Origin: an uncultured bacterium
GTDB taxonomy: Bacteria; Patescibacteriota; Microgenomatia; UBA1406; GWC2-37-13
DNA length: 7,114 nucleotides
Direction: 5' to 3'
Assembly (NCBI GenBank): GCA_937914905.1
Contig: CALESU010000182.1
Span: forward strand, 1 to 7,114
The notes under the pieces are model-generated. The model was not told the origin of the DNA and did no database searches. It saw only the letters and a program-made list of their open reading frames with translations. A program made the translations under genes and the position numbers. Every line of letters begins with the position of its first letter. Within the stretch, counting starts at the first letter, position 1. Below, piece after piece: positions 1 to 6,754 of this stretch.

Positions 1-502
1 ATAGTCCTACCAGAAGTTGCCACACAGGAAGTACTCCCGTAAGTTCGGCAAACCCTATTAGCCCTGGAATAATGTAGAGCACATTACTCGTAAAATCAAG
101 TACGGGGCGCGCTTTAAATCGAAATGGGGGAGCACTGTATGCATAAGAAAGTCCCAGAAACACGATCAGTAGAAGCTTTCCCAGATATGCCAATGTCACA
201 AAGAGAGGTATGGAAAGGATAAGTGAAATGATGACAGCAATTTTGTATAGAGTTGCATTTTCCTTTGTTGCAACAAGCTCACGACCTTTTTTTTTCTTAT
301 TTATGTGATCCGTATCCTGATCAAATACGTCATTTATTCCGTAGAGAAATATGTTTGCCGGTACCAAAAAATAAAAAAGGCCGTACCAAAAATTGAAAGC
401 GAAGAAATCTCCTCGCGTTGCAACGAAAACATATCCAATCAAGAAAGGACCTGCAAGATATGTCCAAAATCGAGGGCGAGATAGCTTTAAGAGCTCGTAC
501 AT
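1..502 (-). CDS. crtEb: UbiA-family prenyltransferase, probable lycopene elongase (C-terminus off the window)
   Basis: This is an integral-membrane prenyltransferase that most likely transfers C5 dimethylallyl units to the ends of lycopene to build C45/C50 carotenoids. Only the first 167 residues are visible; the frame stays open to the left edge. The first Asp-rich motif, NDVFDQDTD (residues 57-65), is the Mg2+/diphosphate site of the UbiA superfamily. YSAPPFRFKARPVLDFTSN (122-140) resembles the loop I recall from lycopene elongases (CrtEb of actinobacteria, LyeJ of haloarchaea). Hydrophobic stretches near 12-28, 38-56, 86-107, 110-121 and 140-157 look like membrane helices. The ATG overlaps the crtE stop by one base (TGATG), with no Shine-Dalgarno, so translation is probably coupled. 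The UbiA assignment is firm. Lycopene as substrate is inferred from the carotenoid operon and the loop; a menaquinone, chlorophyll or other UbiA prenyltransferase is the alternative. Confidence 0.8.
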   Translation of the reverse strand, partial: MYELLKLSRPRFWTYLAGPFLIGYVFVATRGDFFAFNFWYGLFYFLVPANIFLYGINDVFDQDTDHINKKKKGRELVATKENATLYKIAVIISLILSIPLFVTLAYLGKLLLIVFLGLSYAYSAPPFRFKARPVLDFTSNVLYIIPGLIGFAELTGVLPVWQLLVGL

Positions 503-1557
503 CAATTCGTGCGAGAAATGATATATGACATCAGATCGGCAAGTAGAACTGTCATTTTGCCCGAATCATCAAGAGACTTCATGAGGGCAAGTGCTTTTTC
601 CTTTCTTAATTTCATTTCCTGCGCGATAGTTTCACGTACTCCCGTCTTCTCGATACAGATTTTTACGAATGTGAGATCGTTTACAGAAAGGTGAGGATTC
701 CCAAAAATGGTGTGCAATTTTTCTCTCTCAGATGGGGAAACTGATTGGAAGAGTAAGTGCCTGAGCAAGGTTTTTTTATTTTCTCGAACATCTGAACCTA
801 CTTCCTTACCAATGGAGTCTGATGAGCCGAAAATCCCCAAGTCATCATCTTTCAATTGAAATACAATACCCATCTCTTTCCCAATGGCTTTCAGTGTGGT
901 AATCTGCATAGACGGGGCAAACGTACCCCCTAAAATAAGAGGGAGTGAAAAGGTGTAATGAGCTGTTTTGTAGGTATAAATTCGCTGGATTTCATCTTCT
1001 GTGGGATCTTCAGGAATCTGTCCATACGAAGCATCCATCATTTGAGCCGGGCCTACGTGCTGAACTTCTTGACTGATATACGCTGTCACGCACTGTACTT
1101 TTTCAGGATCGGAAATCCGTTTAGCAATGATTTCATACACGAGGAAGAACACCATATCTCCTAAACACATCGCCATAGATACTCCGTAGTGCTCGGGATT
1201 TGCCGCATTTTTTTCCTGCCCTTCCTTTATGTATTGATAATATATTGAGTCTCGATTTCGTCGTCGATAGTCATTATCCATGATGTCGTCATGAATCAAA
1301 AATCCCGCGTGCAATAGTTCGATAGCGCCCGCCAAATGATACAGTTCTTTTGTTATGGGTACGCCGTGCATTTGAGCACTCATAAGAACCAGCATCCCAC
1401 GAATCATTTTTCCTCCAGTTACCATACCTCGTACCATGGAAAGTCCATGAGTTCCTGCAGGGAGGGGATAATCTCGCATCGAGAGATCAATATCTTCATA
1501 CATACTCTCTATGAGTTTTTTTTGATGTAGGGTATAAAAGTCTTTAAAAGTCTTCAT
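502..1557 (-). CDS. crtE: Polyprenyl diphosphate synthase, probable geranylgeranyl diphosphate synthase
   Basis: A trans-isoprenyl diphosphate synthase of 351 residues that should condense IPP with allylic diphosphates to make GGPP for the next enzyme, CrtB. Visible family features are the GGKMIRG substrate-binding segment (residues 48-54), the first Asp-rich motif HDDIMD (89-94) followed by an RRR cluster, the KT pair in YKTAHYTFSLPL (196-207), and the second Asp-rich region FQLKDDDLGIFG (233-244), followed by a GSDVRENKKTLL segment. The second motif reads DDDLG rather than the textbook DDxxD, a variant seen in some carotenoid-type GGPP synthases. I chose ATG 1557 because it overlaps the crtB stop as ATGA, like its neighbours. 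An in-frame ATG at 1593 would add 12 residues inside crtB but has no conserved sequence. No Shine-Dalgarno is visible. Chain length (C15, C20 or longer) cannot be read with certainty; GGPP is inferred from the operon. Confidence 0.9.
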   Translation of the reverse strand: MKTFKDFYTLHQKKLIESMYEDIDLSMRDYPLPAGTHGLSMVRGMVTGGKMIRGMLVLMSAQMHGVPITKELYHLAGAIELLHAGFLIHDDIMDNDYRRRNRDSIYYQYIKEGQEKNAANPEHYGVSMAMCLGDMVFFLVYEIIAKRISDPEKVQCVTAYISQEVQHVGPAQMMDASYGQIPEDPTEDEIQRIYTYKTAHYTFSLPLILGGTFAPSMQITTLKAIGKEMGIVFQLKDDDLGIFGSSDSIGKEVGSDVRENKKTLLRHLLFQSVSPSEREKLHTIFGNPHLSVNDLTFVKICIEKTGVRETIAQEMKLRKEKALALMKSLDDSGKMTVLLADLMSYIISRTN

Positions 1558-2357
1558 AGAAGGTGTTTCATCAGTGATATTACCACAAACCACGGACTTG
1601 GCTTTACTTTTTTTTCAAACACAATCAGTGGGTCTTTTTCAATGCAGTCAGCCGTCCACTCATACATGGCAGACGCGGTGCGGATTGGCACTCGGTATCG
1701 ATAGGGAAGGAAGTGGTATCCTTTTTCGGCTCCGTGCTGTATTTCTCGATATCGATTTAGTTCGAATGTAACAAGCGAAGTAAATAAACGCATATCTTTT
1801 GCAATAGCATTCGACGTAATACCAAAACGCGCAAGATCTGCTTGAGGAATATACATACGTCCCAATGAAATATCTTCTTTTATATCTCGAATAAAGTTGA
1901 TGAGTTGCATCGCTTTGCCCTGCAAACGTGCCGTTTCTTCTGCTTCTTTGGGGAGTTTCATAAGGCGCGCCATCATAAGACCAATTACTTCTGCAGACCC
2001 ATACATGTAGCGTTCTAAGTCTTCAAACGTTTCATAGGTGTGAATAGATAAATCAGACTCCATTGCGCTTAAAAATGCCTCAACCCATGCGCGCTCAAAG
2101 GCATGTTCTTTTGCTAATGCGACAAATTCAGAAATAATGCTGTTTTTTGATGATCCTCGTTCCCACGCGCTCCATGTTTCTGTTACAAACGCATAAAATG
2201 CATCTTTCTGTTGAGGGACTGAGTCTACAAAGTCGTCTGCGGTTCGTACATAGGCATAGAGAGTAAACACCTTTTCCTTGAGATCCGGAGGGAAAAAGAG
2301 ACTGGAGAAATAGTATGTGGTACTCCCGCGACGAAAAATCTGTGATTTGTCTGTCAT
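1554..2357 (-). CDS. crtB: Phytoene synthase (squalene/phytoene synthase family)
   Basis: Joins two GGPP molecules head-to-head, through prephytoene diphosphate, to give 15-cis-phytoene, the first committed carotenoid step. The 267-residue protein is close to the usual size for compact bacterial CrtB proteins. It shows the first Asp-rich motif YAYVRTADDFVD (residues 34-45), the middle segment YMYGSAEVIGLMM (117-129), and the second Asp-rich motif QLINFIRDIKED (151-162) followed by GRMYIP, all diagnostic for this family. The ATG overlaps the stop of the upstream phytoene desaturase as ATGA, and its own TGA overlaps the crtE start in the same way, so it lies inside a translationally coupled chain. 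Squalene synthase or a diapophytoene synthase (CrtM, C30) belongs to the same fold. The neighbouring CrtE- and CrtI-like genes favour the C40 reaction, but the sequence alone does not exclude C30. Confidence 0.92.
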   Translation of the reverse strand: MTDKSQIFRRGSTTYYFSSLFFPPDLKEKVFTLYAYVRTADDFVDSVPQQKDAFYAFVTETWSAWERGSSKNSIISEFVALAKEHAFERAWVEAFLSAMESDLSIHTYETFEDLERYMYGSAEVIGLMMARLMKLPKEAEETARLQGKAMQLINFIRDIKEDISLGRMYIPQADLARFGITSNAIAKDMRLFTSLVTFELNRYREIQHGAEKGYHFLPYRYRVPIRTASAMYEWTADCIEKDPLIVFEKKVKPSPWFVVISLMKHLL

Positions 2358-3817
2358 AGTTTGATGCGCGAAACTGCAAGTTCTGCTGAAATAAGCCCCA
2401 TGGGGACACCCACACCCGGAAGGGTATTTTGACCTGCAAAGAATAGATTTTGTACTTTTTTTGAATGATTCGGAGGTCTAAAAAATGCCGTTTGCATGAG
2501 CGTTGGCGCAAGGCCAAGCGCAGTTCCTTGATACGAGTTGTACATCGTTTTATAATCGTTTACCGTTAAAATGCGTTCAAACTTAATACGTTTGGCGATA
2601 TCTGTACCCATTGTGTCATCCAACATTGAGATGATTTTATTTCGATAGGTCTTGCGAATTTCAGGTGAGTCTTCAAGCCCAGGAGCAATCGGGACGAGAA
2701 CAAATAAATTTTCAGATCCCTCGGGGGCGACTGTAGAATCCGATTTAGATGGGTTGCATATATACATGGATGGCTTGTCTGGCCAAGAAAGATTCGAATA
2801 CATTTTTTCAAAATGCTCTTCCCAGTCATGAGTAAAAAAGAGCGTGTGATGAGCAAATTGAGGAATACTTCCTTTGACCCCCAAATACAACACAAACGCA
2901 GATGGAGCAATTGTTTTTTTCTGCCAATAAGTTGCGTTAAATGTTTGATATTGCGATTCGAGTAAATCCATTTCCGTGTGCGCATAGTCTGCATTCGAAA
3001 TCACATAATCTGCCTCAATTCGTTCATCTCCAACTTGCACCCCTTTTACTATTCCTTGTTCTACCAAAATCTGATCCACGGGTACATTTGTCCGAATTTC
3101 AACTTTCAATTCTGTACATAGCGAGACCAATCCAGCAACCACTGACGCGATCCCTCCTTGAGGATAGTACACGCCGTCATTGAAATCTAAATGGGACATA
3201 AGCGTGTAAATTGCGGGTGTATTTTTCGGAACTCCTCCAATGAATACTGTTGTGTAGAGGAGGATTTTTTTCAGTTTTTCGGATGTTACGAATCGAGAAA
3301 TATATGAATCCATCGTATCCAAGAAGGGGAGCTTGAGGCCGGCCCGCGCATACTTGAGATCGATCATGTCAAAGATCGAATCATAGTTTTTGTACACAAA
3401 ATACTGCATTGCAAGCGAATACATCTCTGAGCTTTTTGCCAAATATGCACGAATGCGTGCACTGGATCCTGGCTCAATCTTTTCAAAGTAGGCGTAATTT
3501 TCTTCATTGTCGGCTCTCATATCTACCACTTCATCTTTTCCAAACACTATTCGATATTTAGGATCAAGTTTGGTGAGGGAGTAATAATCCGATGTTTTTT
3601 TACCAAAGTACCCAAAAAACCGGTCAAACACCTCAGGCATCATATACCACGAAGGGCCCATATCAAACGTAAATCCTTCAGCCGAAAATGACATGGCGCG
3701 CCCTCCAAGTGATTCGTTTTTTTCAAGGAGCGTCACGTTCAATCCTTTTTGAGCAAGAAGCGCTGCAGATGCAAGACCCGCAAATCCAGCACCTATCACT
3801 ATTGCGTGTTTTTTCAT
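2354..3817 (-). CDS. crtI: Phytoene desaturase (CrtI family)
   Basis: FAD-dependent desaturase expected to convert 15-cis-phytoene to lycopene in up to four steps at the membrane surface. At 487 residues it has the family's usual length. The N-terminal dinucleotide-binding Rossmann motif IGAGFAGLASAALLAQKG with LLEKNESLGGRA occupies about residues 8-42, followed by TFDMGPSW. The central stretch NPSKSDSTVAPEGSENLF (355-372) and the C-terminal NLFFAGQNTLPGVGVPMG (457-474), which closes the FAD site, are CrtI signatures. It overlaps its neighbours by ATGA at both ends (3814-3817 and 2354-2357). Of the two desaturases here this one has the more canonical motifs, so I assign it the phytoene-to-lycopene reaction; this is an inference from motif quality. 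The C30 enzyme CrtN is related, but it is less likely beside a probable lycopene elongase. Confidence 0.9.
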   Translation of the reverse strand: MKKHAIVIGAGFAGLASAALLAQKGLNVTLLEKNESLGGRAMSFSAEGFTFDMGPSWYMMPEVFDRFFGYFGKKTSDYYSLTKLDPKYRIVFGKDEVVDMRADNEENYAYFEKIEPGSSARIRAYLAKSSEMYSLAMQYFVYKNYDSIFDMIDLKYARAGLKLPFLDTMDSYISRFVTSEKLKKILLYTTVFIGGVPKNTPAIYTLMSHLDFNDGVYYPQGGIASVVAGLVSLCTELKVEIRTNVPVDQILVEQGIVKGVQVGDERIEADYVISNADYAHTEMDLLESQYQTFNATYWQKKTIAPSAFVLYLGVKGSIPQFAHHTLFFTHDWEEHFEKMYSNLSWPDKPSMYICNPSKSDSTVAPEGSENLFVLVPIAPGLEDSPEIRKTYRNKIISMLDDTMGTDIAKRIKFERILTVNDYKTMYNSYQGTALGLAPTLMQTAFFRPPNHSKKVQNLFFAGQNTLPGVGVPMGLISAELAVSRIKL

Positions 3818-5325
3818 GGGGTTTCGTGTTCTAAAATACGCTCAGTAACAAGCCTACCACTCGTAATGCAAGGGGGCAGTCCAGGACCGGGAATAGTTGA
3901 AGTTCCGGCGAAATATAAATTGTCAAATTCGCGTGATTTATTGGGCATGCGAAAGTTGTTTATTTGGAAGAAGTTGAGTGAGAATCCCAAAATGATGTTT
4001 TCCCATAAGTTAAACTCCTTGCCCCAGCGGGCAGGGGAGTATATTTCCTCTACTTCGACCAGTTCTCGAAGATTAATCCCACTTCTCATTTGAAAACTGT
4101 CATAGATGATATTTTTAAACGAATCTTCATACTTTTCCCAATCAAACCCGGGATCATATCCAGGAACAGGAGCTAAGATAAAGAGGGTAGATTTCCCCGG
4201 AGGTGCCATGGTATCTGCTTCTGAGACAGGCTGTATGACATAATAGCATAAATTTGCATTTGAGAGTTTTTGCACAGAGCCACTTTGGAAAAGTAGGTTA
4301 AAATATTCCGGCCAATCTTTCCCGATATAAAATGTGTGGTGATCCAAGCCCGGCAAACGTGAAGAAAGTCCGAGATTTATGGTAAAGTAACTATTTGTGT
4401 GCTTCATTGACCGTAATTTCGGTTCTTTGAAATGATTATTATGCTTCTGAGGAATGAGCTTTTGATAAAAATATGCTCCATCGGTATTGCTAACCACGAT
4501 ATCTGCGGGAATGACATCTGAGTGAACTTTGACTCCCGTAATATTCTTTCCTGAGTGTTCCAAACCATTTACTTCCGAATCAAACATAAAACGTACTCCC
4601 AATTCTTTTGCAAGAGTATAAAATCCTTCGACGATCCCATATGTTCCTCCTTTAACCTGGAACATTCCGTCTTTAATCTCTGCCCACGTGAGGAACGAAT
4701 AGGTCGCAAGAGCATCTTTTGGATGCATTCCCATAAATGTTGCTTGATAGGAAAATACCGCTTGCAGTTCGGGTGCAGAAAAACATTCTTGAACTAGTTT
4801 TTGCCAACTTTTGTGAATGTTGAGAATCGCAAGGTGGGGGATAGCACGCGGATTTAAGAGATAATCAAATCCCATAAGCTTGTGATAGTTCCGTTGGGCA
4901 TACTGGGGCCCTTCGTACAAAATGGAGTAAATACGAGCGGCTGTTTTCATAAATCTATCAAAGCCAACCTCATTTCCGGGGAATCGCTTAACGATTTCTT
5001 GACGAACTTTTTCCTCATTGGAAAAAAGGGAGAAGAGTTTTCCATTTGCGAAATGGAACGTAGTGTTTATCTTCATTTGTTCCCAATGTATATAATCAGA
5101 TCGTTTTTTACCTACGGAGTTGAAAAAATCCTCATATACCTTGGTGAGCGTGATGAAGCTTGCTCCTCCGTCAAATGTAAAGCCGTCTTTCTTAATTTGA
5201 ATGATTTTCCCCCCCGGAACCGATCTTTTTTCAAGAACAGTGACATCAAATCCCGCATGAGCAAGTTGAATTGACGCGGACAACCCTCCGATTCCGGCTC
5301 CAATTATGATTACTTTTTTTCTCAT
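3814..5325 (-). CDS. Second CrtI/CrtD-type carotenoid desaturase, promoter-proximal in the operon
   Basis: A 503-residue FAD-dependent oxidoreductase of the carotenoid desaturase/isomerase family. The N-terminus has IGAGIGGLSASIQLAHAG and VLEKRSVPGGKI (about residues 8-42), with Lys in place of the usual Arg of GGR, then TFDGGASF where typical phytoene desaturases have GPS/GPT. The central QPVSEADTMAPPG (365-377) and C-terminal NLYFAGTSTIPGPGLP (469-484) are recognisable but divergent versions of the CrtI motifs. It is clearly a distant paralogue of the gene that follows it, not a recent duplicate. The GGK variant recalls CrtD-type enzymes, so 3,4-desaturation of elongated or hydrated carotenoid ends, as in bacterioruberin synthesis, is a reasonable guess. 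A paired-desaturase arrangement (as with the two CrtI proteins of Myxococcus) or a carotene isomerase are alternatives. It is the first gene of the operon; its ATG at 5325 has no Shine-Dalgarno, and the leader would be about 30 bases. Confidence 0.85.
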   Translation of the reverse strand: MRKKVIIIGAGIGGLSASIQLAHAGFDVTVLEKRSVPGGKIIQIKKDGFTFDGGASFITLTKVYEDFFNSVGKKRSDYIHWEQMKINTTFHFANGKLFSLFSNEEKVRQEIVKRFPGNEVGFDRFMKTAARIYSILYEGPQYAQRNYHKLMGFDYLLNPRAIPHLAILNIHKSWQKLVQECFSAPELQAVFSYQATFMGMHPKDALATYSFLTWAEIKDGMFQVKGGTYGIVEGFYTLAKELGVRFMFDSEVNGLEHSGKNITGVKVHSDVIPADIVVSNTDGAYFYQKLIPQKHNNHFKEPKLRSMKHTNSYFTINLGLSSRLPGLDHHTFYIGKDWPEYFNLLFQSGSVQKLSNANLCYYVIQPVSEADTMAPPGKSTLFILAPVPGYDPGFDWEKYEDSFKNIIYDSFQMRSGINLRELVEVEEIYSPARWGKEFNLWENIILGFSLNFFQINNFRMPNKSREFDNLYFAGTSTIPGPGLPPCITSGRLVTERILEHETP

Positions 5326-5377
5326 GATGAAGACAAGTGTAAGAAAGGTAATGGCATGTTCCCATTATAATATGGAT
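5326..5377. promoter_or_regulatory. Divergent intergenic region with symmetric -10 element
   Basis: This is the only sizeable non-coding stretch in the window and lies between the heads of the carotenoid operon and the photolyase gene. It contains ATTATAAT (5364-5371), a perfect 8-bp palindrome that supplies a consensus TATAAT -10 hexamer on both strands: plus 5366-5371, minus 5369-5364. An outer inverted pair, CCAT (5362-5365) and ATGG (5372-5375), flanks it. No convincing -35 box is present at 16-18 bases on either strand and no TGn extension is seen, so the promoter may depend on an activator or on a sigma factor with other preferences. Leftward transcription would start near 5357, about 32 bases before the first crt ATG. 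Rightward transcription would start near 5378. The assignment is from sequence only. Confidence 0.45.
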
Positions 5378-6754
5378 ATGGTTGCAAAAGAGCGAGTTCG
5401 CCACATGAATACAAGATCAGTTAAACCAAGTGGCCCTGTTGCATACTGGATGAGCCGAGACCAGAGAGTGGGGGATAATTGGGCACTCCTTTTTGCACAA
5501 GAACTCGCTCTGAAATCACAACAGCCTCTTCTGGTGTTTTTTGTCCTCACGCCAAACTTTCCGGGAGCTACGTGGCGAGCGTATGATTTTATGATCAAAG
5601 GTTTACAAGAAATTGAGTCTCGCCTTCGAGAGCTTGATGTTCCGTTCATTCTCATACTCGGAGATCCTTCCGTTGAGATTCCTCTGCTTGTTTCGGAGCA
5701 TTACGTTTCAGCTCTTGTTACCGATATGTCTCCCTTGAAAATGGGTAAAAAATGGAGAAGTGACATTGCAAGCCAGATTAATGTTCCGATGTTTGAGGTA
5801 GATGCTCACAATATCTTTCCGGTATGGGAAGCGTCCTCCAAACAAGAATTTGGAGCTTATACAATTCGTCCTAAAATTCAGAAAGTACTCAAAACCTATT
5901 TGACCAATTTCCCTCCGATATCTCCGCAAGATCCGGCTAAAATTGTACATGTCATTCCCGCGCACGCGGGAATTCAGAACATAAATTGGGATGAAATAGA
6001 GCTATCGCTCAATTGTAATCGATCTGTCAAACCCGTAACGTGGATCACCCCCGGAGAAAAAGCCGCTCACCAAATGCTTCGCGATTTTATCCATAAAAAA
6101 CTGCCCTATGATTATGCAGAAGGACGCAATGACCCAACGCAAGACGTACTTTCAAATTTGTCGCCGTACCTTCACTTTGGACATATTTCTGCACAGCGTA
6201 TTGCATATGAAGTGCAACATTCCGATGCACCTCAAACCGATAAAGAGGCATTTCTCGAAGAGCTTATAATTCGCCGAGAACTTGCTGATAATTATTGCTT
6301 CTATAATCCAGAATACGATTCATTCGATGGTTTTCCGGAGTGGGCAAAGAAGTCATTAATAGTACATGCTACTGATGTGCGTGAATATACGTACTTGAAA
6401 GAAGAGTTTGAAGAAGGAAAAACGCATGACCCGATCTGGAATGCAGCGCAAAAGGAAATGACATCGACAGGAAAAATGCATGGATATATGCGCATGTACT
6501 GGGCAAAAAAAATTCTTGAATGGACAAAGTCGCCACAAGAAGCGATGGAAATTGCAGTCTATCTAAACGATAAGTACGAACTTGACGGGAGAGACCCAAA
6601 CGGATATGTAGGATGCGCGTGGTCAATTGGAGGCTTACATGACCGTGCGTGGTTTGAACGGCCCATATTCGGAAAGATCAGATACATGAATGCAAATGGC
6701 TTAAAGAGGAAGTTTGATATTGCTAAATACGTGCAGATGTGGGGAATATCATGA
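5378..6754 (+). CDS. phr: Class II CPD photolyase (deoxyribodipyrimidine photolyase)
   Basis: Uses FADH- and blue/near-UV light to split cyclobutane pyrimidine dimers in DNA. The class II signature is strong: YWMSRDQRVGDNWALL (residues 23-38), RNDPTQDVLSNLSPYLHFG (250-268), GKMHGYMRMYWAKKILEW (365-382) and YELDGRDPNGY (400-410). Trp354, Trp375 and Trp382 keep the 21- and 7-residue spacing I recall for the electron-transfer tryptophans W360, W381 and W388 of the Methanosarcina mazei enzyme. The start is uncertain: ATGs lie at 5351, 5372, 5378 and 5405, and an open frame reaches back to 5306 inside the divergent gene. I prefer 5378 (458 aa) because RVRHMN matches a conserved class II N-terminal RxRxLN-type segment, which rules against 5405, and because TATAAT ends seven bases upstream, suggesting a leaderless mRNA. 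Residues 192-200 (VIPAHAGIQ) are encoded by an inserted palindromic repeat in the interdomain linker. Confidence 0.93.
   Translation: MVAKERVRHMNTRSVKPSGPVAYWMSRDQRVGDNWALLFAQELALKSQQPLLVFFVLTPNFPGATWRAYDFMIKGLQEIESRLRELDVPFILILGDPSVEIPLLVSEHYVSALVTDMSPLKMGKKWRSDIASQINVPMFEVDAHNIFPVWEASSKQEFGAYTIRPKIQKVLKTYLTNFPPISPQDPAKIVHVIPAHAGIQNINWDEIELSLNCNRSVKPVTWITPGEKAAHQMLRDFIHKKLPYDYAEGRNDPTQDVLSNLSPYLHFGHISAQRIAYEVQHSDAPQTDKEAFLEELIIRRELADNYCFYNPEYDSFDGFPEWAKKSLIVHATDVREYTYLKEEFEEGKTHDPIWNAAQKEMTSTGKMHGYMRMYWAKKILEWTKSPQEAMEIAVYLNDKYELDGRDPNGYVGCAWSIGGLHDRAWFERPIFGKIRYMNANGLKRKFDIAKYVQMWGIS
5951..5979. repeat. Palindromic dispersed-type repeat captured in frame in the photolyase gene
   Basis: The core is a perfect inverted repeat with 9-bp arms, ATTCCCGCG (5954-5962) and CGCGGGAAT (5965-5973), separated by CA. 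The flanks, GTC before and TCAG after, match the wider consensus I recall for common dispersed repeats whose translation reads VIPAHAGIQ (related in shape to the Neisseria dRS3 type). Read in the photolyase frame it encodes VIPAHAGIQ with no shift or stop. It is GC-rich against its surroundings. No second copy occurs in this window. It has no following T-run and lies inside a gene, so it is not a terminator. Confidence 0.75.
6749..6754. other. Shared TCATGA palindrome holding both convergent stop codons
   Basis: The photolyase TGA (6752-6754, plus) and the HAD phosphatase TGA (6751-6749, minus) lie back to back in the palindrome TCATGA. The two genes therefore overlap by six bases and there is no room for a terminator between them, so any transcription stop must lie inside the opposite gene. 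I see no hairpin followed by a T-run near either 3' end. Confidence 0.8.

Noticed and set aside
1558..1593. Upstream in-frame ATG at 1593 for crtE (adds 12 residues)
   Set aside because: It lies inside crtB, adds no recognisable family sequence, and the ATGA overlap at 1557 matches the other operon junctions.
3749..4093. Plus-strand open frames opposite the carotenoid genes (for example 3749-4093 and 4882-5274)
   Set aside because: They are antisense shadows of well-supported genes, with no recognisable domains or start signals.
5306..5350. Photolyase start at 5306, inside the divergent desaturase gene
   Set aside because: The extra N-terminal residues match no photolyase sequence and would begin within the coding end of the opposite gene.
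5382..5387. TTGCAA on the minus strand as a -35 box for the crt operon
   Set aside because: It is only 12 bases from the minus-strand TATAAT, too close for a standard promoter.
5954..5973. GC-rich palindrome as an intrinsic terminator
   Set aside because: No T-run follows on either strand, and it lies in the middle of an intact conserved gene.
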